Source: SAR116 cluster alpha proteobacterium HIMB100 (GTDB lineage Bacteria; Pseudomonadota; Alphaproteobacteria; Puniceispirillales; Puniceispirillaceae). From it: a stretch of DNA of 64,000 nt. Under the pieces are notes generated by a model, which saw only the letters and a program-made list of their open reading frames with translations, ran no database searches and was not told the origin of the DNA. Within the stretch, counting starts at the first letter, position 1. Every line of letters begins with the position of its first letter. Both the position numbers and the translations under genes were made by a program. Shown one piece after another: positions 25,744 to 32,686 of the stretch. The stretch lies in the NCBI GenBank assembly GCA_000238815.2, contig AFXB01000010.1, forward strand, positions 686,501-750,500, written 5' to 3'.

Positions 25744-27167
25744 CACGCCCACTCGATGTCTATCGCTGGTCTGACCATCCAGAGAGCAACAAGTTCGTAA
25801 ATCAGATATATGATGAGTGGTTTGCACAGGATGCTCCTGATATCACCAAGAAGCATCTGAAGGTTATTCTTCTGGATATATATGTTGGCTGGAAGACCCA
25901 TCCCGATACGACCATCGGCATCGCCATGAGCCAGACATACTACCGCGCCAATAGCCGGTATAACGCTTTGCACATCTCGAGTAAGGCCATCTCCATAACC
26001 AAGAGGCTTGTTGATGTTGGTCTTCTCGAATGGGATAAAGGGTGGCCGGGCTTTGGTGAAAAGCGTGGAAAGATGTCCCAGTTCTGGCCGTCGGAAAAGC
26101 TGAAGGAGATGTTTACGCGAGTACGTTTTGGTCTGGAAGATATTATCACGCATCCAGATAAAGAAACCATTGTACTTCGAGACGAGAAGAAGAAGGACAT
26201 TCCGTATGAAGATACACCAGAGATTGCTCGTATGCGTGAACTGGTCCGTGATTACAATCGGCTGCTTGAACACACCTTTGTTGACATACCAAAGCTAAAC
26301 GAACCTGTTATCATCATTCCCCCAAAGAGGCCTTACGATAAACCAACCCGCATATTTATCAGTCAGAATCAGAAGTTCACACGCAGGATATTCAGCAACA
26401 GCTCATGGGAACAGAATGGTCGGTTCCATGGTGGCTGGTGGCAGCGCATACCCTCTGAACATCGCAAGGACATCTCTATCAATGATGGGCCTACTGTTGA
26501 GATAGATTATTCGGGTCTTCATGCAGTCCTTGTCTATCAGCGCAAAGGAATTGATTACTGGAAAGAGATTAAGACAGACCCCTATCAGACGAATATCAAG
26601 GGACTGTCTGACAAAGAGAGCAGAGCCATTGGTAAATGCGTGCTTCTCTTCTCCTTCAATCTGACAGATGAAACGAAACTGTTTCAGGCTGTAAAGAGTG
26701 AGCTGCAGCAGGAAATACCACATTACAGGTTCACCTTTGATAACCTGAGAGAGGTTCTGGCCAGCCTTAGGGAGATGCACCCTCATATCGAAGAAGATAT
26801 TCTTTCTGGCATTGGCCTGAATCTGATGAATATCGATGGCAAGATTGCAGAGCATATCCTTACACGGTTCGTGGCCAGCGATATCCCTATCCTTGCTGTT
26901 CATGACAGTTTCATTGTTCCGGTTCGTCAGGATGGCTTCCTGCGAACATGCATGAGAGAAGCAATCGAGGATGTTCTGTCTGACTATCAGGTCAATACCA
27001 AACAGATAGGTCTGGGCTATCAGCAGTGGCACTCCGTTAGACATACAGATTATTCCTACTTCCTCTCATTGCGTGACGAGATAGCCGGAACAGGGGTGAC
27101 CCCAACGCAAGGTTATCGGTATAGGAAACAGATGTTTGATGAATATTTGAAGAAGCAAGGATGGTAG
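25728..27167 (+). CDS. Probable superfamily-A polymerase-like protein (TV-Pol type)
   Basis: The 479-aa protein has an N-terminal region (about 50-125) resembling a winged helix. Its second half has three features in the order of family-A polymerases and T7-type RNA polymerases: VEIDYSGLHAV with Asp260 (motif A), Arg299-x3-Lys303 followed by LLFSFN (O-helix-like motif B) and VHDSF with His392-Asp393 (motif C, as in T7 RNA polymerase HDSF). Polymerases of this diverged kind have been described on transposons and viruses. The match is by eye. It follows the integrase by 41 nt and precedes the caspase array. It may serve element replication, and might also be inactive. Confidence 0.5.
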   Translation: MLEPPSRPLDVYRWSDHPESNKFVNQIYDEWFAQDAPDITKKHLKVILLDIYVGWKTHPDTTIGIAMSQTYYRANSRYNALHISSKAISITKRLVDVGLLEWDKGWPGFGEKRGKMSQFWPSEKLKEMFTRVRFGLEDIITHPDKETIVLRDEKKKDIPYEDTPEIARMRELVRDYNRLLEHTFVDIPKLNEPVIIIPPKRPYDKPTRIFISQNQKFTRRIFSNSSWEQNGRFHGGWWQRIPSEHRKDISINDGPTVEIDYSGLHAVLVYQRKGIDYWKEIKTDPYQTNIKGLSDKESRAIGKCVLLFSFNLTDETKLFQAVKSELQQEIPHYRFTFDNLREVLASLREMHPHIEEDILSGIGLNLMNIDGKIAEHILTRFVASDIPILAVHDSFIVPVRQDGFLRTCMREAIEDVLSDYQVNTKQIGLGYQQWHSVRHTDYSYFLSLRDEIAGTGVTPTQGYRYRKQMFDEYLKKQGW

Positions 27168-27171
27168 ACCC

Positions 27172-27237
27172 ATCAACCTAGACTCTTCCATTAAGAGTAC
27201 ATTTGGCAACTGCAGCTGTTGTTGGTACAATTGAAGA
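27172..27237 (+). repeat. Caspase-array repeat, copy 0 (promoter half only)
   Basis: This holds the exact 22-bp core (27183-27204), made of the hairpin CTCTTCCATTAAGAG followed by TACATTT, plus the promoter half. The upstream palindrome half is absent, as expected for the left end of the array. Confidence 0.85.
27203..27231 (+). promoter_or_regulatory. Promoter of caspase gene 1; leaderless transcript likely
   Basis: TTGGCA (27203-27208) and TACAAT (27226-27231) are spaced 17 nt. Only six bases lie between the -10 and ATG 27238, so transcription should begin at or near the start codon. No ribosome site is possible. Confidence 0.6.
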
Positions 27238-28803
27238 ATGATAAAACGCGCCTTCATATTGTCATTTATCTATTTGCTAAGCCTGTCCAGTGTTGGTCAG
27301 GCTCAGACCCTGAACTGTCAGCTTGGTGACAAGCAATTTTCTCTACAAGCAAAGCAAATTCAGAACATTGATTTAAAAGGATTTTCTGATGACTCATCCT
27401 ATCAGAAGGTATCTTGTAACCAAAACTACACTGTGACCTTCAACGAGCAAACGAATAGCTTCAAATTTGAAAAATCAAATAAGTCGAAACACACAACTCC
27501 AGATATCCTTAAGTTACTTCCAAATGGTACATTGATAGGAAAGTTGTGTGGCTCAGGACGCAAATGGATTTGTGACAAAAATAGAGAAGAATTTTTGTCG
27601 CTTTATCATAACCCCAGTCAACCTAAAAATCCACAACCCTTAGCGGAACTAAATGCTGCTCAAAGTAAACTTGAACAACTGGAAGCGGAAATTGCAGCTT
27701 TAAAGTCGGAAAAGCAGACAGAACAGCAGCCGGTCAGAAACAATACTTCTGAGCCTCAGATTACGATTGCATCTTCCATTATAAACGGAAAACGGGGAAA
27801 TATCAGTGGAACAGTAAACGGTGAAGTTGCTGTTAGTGAGGTCCGTGTTGATGGGGTAGCTGTTACACTGAAATCTGATGGTAGCTTTGAATGGCAGGGG
27901 TTTGTTCCTGCCGGAGGTAAGTCCTTTACTATCGAAGCAATAGACACAGCGGGCTTGTCTTCTATGCAGCAGGTGCGTCTAGAAAGAGGACAACAGAATA
28001 ACTCATCTGGTCCGCTGTTTGATGAACTTAACCCGTTCCGCGGCAAAACGGCTAAGAAGAACAGAAATGCCCTCGCTGTTATAGTTGGGGTATCTGACTA
28101 CGAACGCACCCCTGACCCAGCTGTCTACGCAGACAAAGACGCGCAGTATTTTCAGGACTACGCCGCAATTAAATTAGGCGTACCAGACAACAACATCTTT
28201 ACCTTGATAAACCGTGAGGCAGATGAAGTATCGATTAAGAAAGCTGTTAAAAACTGGCTTCTACGCATGTCAGTGAAAGATGAAACTGACGTGTATGTTT
28301 TCTTCGCAGGGCATGGGCTAGCCAGCTCAGATGGTACGAACATGTTCCTTCTACCTTATGATGGTGACCCTGAACTACTCGAAGACAGTGCCATTGATAG
28401 AAAGCAACTCTTTGCAGACATACAGGCTATCTCTCCTCGCTCTGTAACGGTGTTTCTAGACAGTTGCTATTCTGGTGGTACACGTGCTGGGGGAACCCTT
28501 GTTGCCAGCCTTCGCCCCATTGCTATTCGTGCGAAGGAACAAAACGCACCCGAAGGCTTTACCATCCTTTCTGCAGCCAAGGGTGACCAAACCAGCCAGT
28601 CCCTTGAAGAGGCCAAACATGGACTGTTCAGCTACTTCCTAATGCGTGGTCTTGAGGGTGATGCAGACGCCAACAACGACAACCAGATTACAGCTGGGGA
28701 ACTCCACAGCTTTGTGACAGATAAGGTTGAACGCCAGTCAGGTTTCAAACAGACACCAGACTTACAGGGTAATGCTGAGCGGGTGTTGGTGAGGTTTAAT
28801 TGA
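27238..28803 (+). CDS. Exported caspase-like protein 1 (type I)
   Basis: The 521-aa protein has a signal peptide (1-23, GQA-QT), a unique Cys-containing domain (24-125), a coiled coil (about 135-164) and an Ig-like beta domain (about 176-250). A caspase/metacaspase domain follows (about 275-470), with catalytic His359 in FFAGHGLA and Cys410 in LDSCYSGG. A canonical EF-hand loop sits at 477-488 (DANNDNQITAGE). The caspase half is nearly identical to gene 3. It has none of the Cys repeats found in genes 2-4. Probably periplasmic or secreted. The target is unknown. Confidence 0.85.
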   Translation: MIKRAFILSFIYLLSLSSVGQAQTLNCQLGDKQFSLQAKQIQNIDLKGFSDDSSYQKVSCNQNYTVTFNEQTNSFKFEKSNKSKHTTPDILKLLPNGTLIGKLCGSGRKWICDKNREEFLSLYHNPSQPKNPQPLAELNAAQSKLEQLEAEIAALKSEKQTEQQPVRNNTSEPQITIASSIINGKRGNISGTVNGEVAVSEVRVDGVAVTLKSDGSFEWQGFVPAGGKSFTIEAIDTAGLSSMQQVRLERGQQNNSSGPLFDELNPFRGKTAKKNRNALAVIVGVSDYERTPDPAVYADKDAQYFQDYAAIKLGVPDNNIFTLINREADEVSIKKAVKNWLLRMSVKDETDVYVFFAGHGLASSDGTNMFLLPYDGDPELLEDSAIDRKQLFADIQAISPRSVTVFLDSCYSGGTRAGGTLVASLRPIAIRAKEQNAPEGFTILSAAKGDQTSQSLEEAKHGLFSYFLMRGLEGDADANNDNQITAGELHSFVTDKVERQSGFKQTPDLQGNAERVLVRFN

Positions 28804-28846
28804 TAGCCTGTTAAGCTGCTCATTAGGAAGAAAATAAGGGATTGAG

Positions 28847-29224
28847 ATGAGATTAGCTGCGTTAGGTAAAATGACAGCTTTGGCAATGTGTCTGAGTAGT
28901 CCGGCGGCTGCCTATGATGCCCTATCTCAAAAATGTATCATGCATCGCCACATCATTCTTGAAGATGATGCAATAAAGGAAGGAAAGTTAGACACTTTCG
29001 AAATGCGCGAAGAATCTGACGAACTGTATCTAGGTGGTTGGTATTTTGGTGGGGCATCTTTACCTCTGGATACTGTCGCAACCGACTACGCTAAAGCTAA
29101 CGATGATGAAGGTAGAACTTTCATTTATTGGGCTGGCAGATTCCATTTCACTTTCATCTCGCATCGGCACGTAACCAGCATCTCTGGAGACTGCAAGCCA
29201 GTGCCAAGAATGAACAGGGGTTAG
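28847..29224 (+). CDS. Small exported protein, unknown
   Basis: The 125-aa protein has a signal peptide (MRLAALGKMTALAMCLSSPAAA-YD) and two cysteines in the mature part (KCIMH near residue 28, GDCKP near 117) that could form a disulfide. The central part has an aromatic-rich segment (YLGGWYFGGA). I recognise no family. It is the first of four closely packed small genes that interrupt the caspase array. AGGGA precedes the ATG. Confidence 0.6.
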   Translation: MRLAALGKMTALAMCLSSPAAAYDALSQKCIMHRHIILEDDAIKEGKLDTFEMREESDELYLGGWYFGGASLPLDTVATDYAKANDDEGRTFIYWAGRFHFTFISHRHVTSISGDCKPVPRMNRG

Positions 29225-29246
29225 CAAAGGTATCGGTGAGAGACAG

Positions 29247-29489
29247 ATGAGAGCAATTCAACTGTTAACGATGGTGATTGGTCTGATGGCCGTCTTGCTA
29301 GTGACCTCATCAACATTCAAGCCAGAAATCGTCTATCTCGAGGCATCAAAAGACCCAATTCGCATAAAGTCATCACATAGTTGGACCCAAGACGTACCCA
29401 ATTCAGAACATGAGGATAAGTGCATATTCAATAACTATGATTGCCCTGAACAGTTCTTCCTATTAATGAACCGTGTTGGAGAAGTATAG
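29247..29489 (+). CDS. Small membrane-anchored or exported protein, unknown
   Basis: The 80-aa protein starts with a single hydrophobic segment (about residues 3-22, ILVTSS-type end) that may be a signal peptide or an anchor. A polar tail follows with two cysteines (KCIFNNYDCPEQ) five residues apart. It lies 22 nt after the previous gene and 3 nt before the next, so the four genes form a transcription unit. I recognise no family. Confidence 0.5.
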   Translation: MRAIQLLTMVIGLMAVLLVTSSTFKPEIVYLEASKDPIRIKSSHSWTQDVPNSEHEDKCIFNNYDCPEQFFLLMNRVGEV

Positions 29490-29492
29490 AGC

Positions 29493-29780
29493 ATGAACGC
29501 TTTTAAGAAAAAGCTGATGGATGAGTTCGAGGCTGAATTACTGCGAGTTCCCCATATCACTCTGGATGTTTATCTGAAAGCTGTCCGAACCAACATGGAA
29601 GAATTTCATGAAGAAATCGATGAAATCATCAAAAACGAGGGTATAAAAGCCGCACGAAAGGTTTTGCTGTGGCGTGTGAACCTAATAACCACAATTTATA
29701 AGGACAGGGAAAAGGGCAGGTTTTCAACAGAAGAAGAGATATATCAACACGCTATCGATAACGACCTCTGGGTAGAATAG
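29493..29780 (+). CDS. Small helical cytoplasmic protein, unknown
   Basis: The 95-aa protein is highly charged and predicted to be all-helical (MNAFKKKLMDEFEAELL, EEFHEEIDEIIKNEG), without signal peptide or cysteine. GGAG lies upstream of the ATG at 29493. It is bracketed by the exported protein genes and an OGFr-domain gene. I recognise no family. Confidence 0.55.
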   Translation: MNAFKKKLMDEFEAELLRVPHITLDVYLKAVRTNMEEFHEEIDEIIKNEGIKAARKVLLWRVNLITTIYKDREKGRFSTEEEIYQHAIDNDLWVE

Positions 29781-29791
29781 GCCCTAAACGC

Positions 29792-30241
29792 ATGAGCCTA
29801 GTCAACTTTCTTAGCGGAACAGGCCCAGACCATAAGGGAAGATATCTGCGGGACATTTGGGACTTCGACGACGAAGCTATTGAACAAACCCACGACTTCA
29901 TCCAGTGGATGTTCCCGCTGACAGAGAGGAGTATGTCTGTCCCGGGTGTTCCTACATTATCAACAGCGGATATAGAGGCAATTCGCACTAGCAAGGTTGC
30001 TCGGGCCAATCTCGAAAGGTCAGCCCAGTGGTATCTCGGGTTTCTTCGGCGAAATAACCATTGGATAAAGTCATACGACCATAACCATTTGCGAATAACT
30101 AGAGCGATTAAGTCTCTAAAGTTACTTGTATCTCAGGACATAGCTAAAGCATTTCTTAAATCCATCTTCGATATAACTGGGGATAGAACTGACATTGTGA
30201 GACAGGATGCAATTGGCTTCTGGAAGTCTGGTGTGAACTAG
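29792..30241 (+). CDS. OGFr-like domain protein
   Basis: The 149-aa protein reads NFLSGTGPDHKGRYLRDIWDF, then a segment with THDFIQWMFPL. These are the hallmarks of the opioid-growth-factor-receptor conserved region, which also occurs in stand-alone bacterial proteins of unknown role. The rest is helical with a Trp/Arg/Asn-rich patch (NNHWIKSYDHNHLRITRA). It is the last of the four small genes. A relic of a caspase 3' end follows 20 nt after the stop. Confidence 0.75.
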   Translation: MSLVNFLSGTGPDHKGRYLRDIWDFDDEAIEQTHDFIQWMFPLTERSMSVPGVPTLSTADIEAIRTSKVARANLERSAQWYLGFLRRNNHWIKSYDHNHLRITRAIKSLKLLVSQDIAKAFLKSIFDITGDRTDIVRQDAIGFWKSGVN

Positions 30242-30260
30242 GGCGGTGAAGATTGGTTTG

Positions 30261-30393
30261 GTGCTAGTTCGTTTCAGTGGGGCACCCCAGCAACGTTGCA
30301 GGGAAGAAACGTACGGGTAGCTCCCCACCAACCTAACCCTCTTCCATTAAGAGTACATTTGGCAACTTCAGCTGTTGTTGGTACGATTGAAAA
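30261..30393 (+). repeat. Caspase-array repeat, copy 1 (complete), with caspase 3' relic
   Basis: At 30261-30280 the bases match the last codons of the other caspase genes (the VLVRFQ end), but out of any open frame. Then comes the near-palindrome CCAGCAACGTTGCAGG (30287-30302), and then the 22-bp core (30339-30360) and promoter half. The relic shows that the small-gene block was inserted next to, or replaced, a caspase end. Confidence 0.85.
30359..30387 (+). promoter_or_regulatory. Promoter of caspase gene 2; leaderless transcript likely
   Basis: TTGGCA (30359-30364), 17-nt spacer, TACGAT (30382-30387), then six bases to ATG 30394. Same layout as in the other three promoters. Confidence 0.6.
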
Positions 30394-32571
30394 ATGATTA
30401 AACGCGCCTTCATACTGTCATTTATCTGTTTGCTTAGCCTATCCAGCGTTGGTCAGGCTCAGACGACTTTCAAGGATGGAAAAATATCTTCCGGGAATAT
30501 TGTGCAGAATAAACAACAGGCCCAAGAAAATAAAAAACCTAACATGCTCTTTTGGACCCAGGATAAACGCTGGCGTTATGAATATTATTCAGCACTATCC
30601 GATAAAGAAATATGTAAGTCGGCAACGATACAAATCAGGACATCTAAGGGTTTAACTGTGAAATGGGCGGGAGGTAATTCTCCGTTGGGAAACATGAAAT
30701 TCTCAATTGTTCCAAACAGTCCCAATGTTGTTGATTGGGCGCGTTACCAAGCAAACGTCCGAAACTTGGATTGCACAGCGGATGCGCTTCAAAAAGAATC
30801 AATAGAAGCGTCTTCTGAAATTAAGGCTGATGAAGAACTATGTGATTTAGCAACATATAGTACTGTTAGTGGTAGAGCTTGGTTTAAAGGCGGAGGGAAC
30901 CTTGAATATGCAGAAGAAGCAAAAGCTAGAGGTTTGGACTGTGGAGTCAAAGGCCACGTAAAGTTTATCCGAGGTGATTTTATTCCAGAGAGACTTAACT
31001 CAAGAAAAGAAACTGGTGAGGCATTATATTGCTACGATGAGGATAGAGGCATTGCCTTTATGCACGGTGCATTTTCCATGTCCAGCTGTGGGGGTGGTTC
31101 GAGTTATAGAATTTCAAAGCAAGATTTTGAAAAAGTAAAAGCAACCAGCTCTTCCGCACAATCTAATGTTGAAAGCAATTTACAATCCAAAAAGTTGCAG
31201 ACACAAACAGCGGAATATGTTTGCAGCCAGGCAACTTTTTCATTAGTGCGCCAAGTTCGAGGAAACAGGATAATTGTGAAATATTGGTCTCGAGGTAAAG
31301 GCTATGAAGAAGCTGTAAATGAGGCAAAGCGGCGTGGATTGAGTTGTGGGACAGGTGAAACATCAACCCCGCAAGACGCCTCTACACGCGTCTCATCTCC
31401 GAGTACTGTTCCTTCTGCTGAACTTACTGCTGCCCAACGCAAGGCGGAACAGTTGGAGGCAGAACTGGCGGCCTTGAAAGCAGAACAAGAACAGGAACAA
31501 CAAACCATCAAGAGTGACACCAGAGTCCCCATAATCGACCAACTGGCTGCGAACACAAGTGGCAAACAAGGCATCATCAGCGGCCGCGTCAGGGACAACA
31601 CCGGGATAGCAGAGCTGACGGTCGATGGCATGGTTGTCCAAGTGCAGTCTGACGGACGATTTGAACATCGAACATTCATTCCTGCCAACGGGAAGCAAGT
31701 TATAGTTGAAGCAACAGACCTCTCTGGGCTGACTTCTCAAAAGCAGCTTAGCCTGTCCAGAGACGCAGCTATCCAGTCCGCATCCATCTCATTTGATAGC
31801 CTGAATCCACTGGGCAAGAGAGTAGCTAAGAATAGAGACGCTCTCGCCCTCATTGTAGGGGTGGAGGGGTATAAGAACACCCCCGCCCAAGCTATCTACG
31901 CTGACAGTGATGCAAAGATGTTTAGGGACTATGCCACAGAGAAGTTGGGCATACCTGACAACCGGATTGAAACGCTTATTAATGATGGGGCAGAGCTAAC
32001 GGATATGCTCCTTTCAGTGAAGAACTGGCTAGCTCGTTCTGTTAAGCAAGACCGAACCGATGTGTATGTTTTCTTTGCTGGTCACGGTCTTGCTAGTGAC
32101 GATGGAGAAAAGATGTATCTGTTGCCCTACGACGGTTCTCCACAATTGCTTGACCGCACAGCCATCCTCCGTGACGAACTCTTCTCCGACATAGCTGCTG
32201 CGAACCCCCGTTCCGTGACTGTCTTCCTCGACACCTGCTACTCTGGCACGACCCGTGGCACAGACATGCTGGTTGCCGCCCGCCCCATCGCTATACGAGC
32301 CAAGCAGCAAAACATACCCGATGGCTTCACAGTCTTCACCGCAGCAGGGGGAGACCAGACAGCAAAGCCTCTTGAGGAAGCCAAGCATGGCATGTTCAGC
32401 TACTTCCTGATGAAGGGGATGGAAGGGGATGCGGACAGTAATCGGGACAATCAGATTACCGCTGCTGAGTTGCACGAGTATGTTGAGCAGAACGTTGTTC
32501 AGCAGTCAGGTGGGAGTCAGGTACCTGAGCTGCAGGGTGATGCGGAGCGGGTATTGGTACGTTTCCAGTAG
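30394..32571 (+). CDS. Exported caspase-like protein 2 (type II)
   Basis: The 725-aa protein has the same signal peptide as gene 1 and an N-terminal region with two Cys repeats (ending ARGLDCGV and EAKRRGLSCG). A coiled coil (about 343-372) and an Ig-like domain (about 383-452) come next. The caspase domain (about 480-680) has His564 (FFAGHGLA) and Cys615 (LDTCYSGT), with an EF loop at 681-692. The caspase and Ig parts are nearly identical to gene 4 and clearly different from genes 1 and 3. The unique N-terminal part presumably sets the partner or location. Confidence 0.85.
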   Translation: MIKRAFILSFICLLSLSSVGQAQTTFKDGKISSGNIVQNKQQAQENKKPNMLFWTQDKRWRYEYYSALSDKEICKSATIQIRTSKGLTVKWAGGNSPLGNMKFSIVPNSPNVVDWARYQANVRNLDCTADALQKESIEASSEIKADEELCDLATYSTVSGRAWFKGGGNLEYAEEAKARGLDCGVKGHVKFIRGDFIPERLNSRKETGEALYCYDEDRGIAFMHGAFSMSSCGGGSSYRISKQDFEKVKATSSSAQSNVESNLQSKKLQTQTAEYVCSQATFSLVRQVRGNRIIVKYWSRGKGYEEAVNEAKRRGLSCGTGETSTPQDASTRVSSPSTVPSAELTAAQRKAEQLEAELAALKAEQEQEQQTIKSDTRVPIIDQLAANTSGKQGIISGRVRDNTGIAELTVDGMVVQVQSDGRFEHRTFIPANGKQVIVEATDLSGLTSQKQLSLSRDAAIQSASISFDSLNPLGKRVAKNRDALALIVGVEGYKNTPAQAIYADSDAKMFRDYATEKLGIPDNRIETLINDGAELTDMLLSVKNWLARSVKQDRTDVYVFFAGHGLASDDGEKMYLLPYDGSPQLLDRTAILRDELFSDIAAANPRSVTVFLDTCYSGTTRGTDMLVAARPIAIRAKQQNIPDGFTVFTAAGGDQTAKPLEEAKHGMFSYFLMKGMEGDADSNRDNQITAAELHEYVEQNVVQQSGGSQVPELQGDAERVLVRFQ

Positions 32572-32686
32572 GGGCATCCCAGCAACGTTGCAGGGAAGAA
32601 ACATACGGGTAGCCACCCTACTAACCTAACCCTCTTCCATTAAGAGTACATTTGGCAACTAAAGCTGTTGTTGGTACGATTGAAGT
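32571..32686 (+). repeat. Caspase-array repeat, copy 2 (complete)
   Basis: The palindrome half (CCAGCAACGTTGCAGG, 32579-32594), the 22-bp core (32632-32653) and the promoter half lie in order between genes 2 and 3. The repeat begins at the stop codon of gene 2. Confidence 0.9.
32652..32680 (+). promoter_or_regulatory. Promoter of caspase gene 3; leaderless transcript likely
   Basis: TTGGCA (32652-32657), 17-nt spacer, TACGAT (32675-32680), six bases to the first ATG (32687). A second ATG follows directly. Confidence 0.6.

Noticed and set aside
26403-27044. 213-aa antisense frame opposite the polymerase-like gene
   Set aside because: No signature or start signal; the plus-strand protein has clear motifs in the same bases.
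30261-30393. Integron attC site
   Set aside because: The repeat has a near-palindrome and a hairpin, but not the R/L box layout with GTTRRRY, and the element's integrase is tRNA-type rather than IntI-like.
31302-31740. Antisense frames within caspase genes 2 and 4
   Set aside because: They occur because the two caspase genes are near copies, not because the frames are conserved genes.
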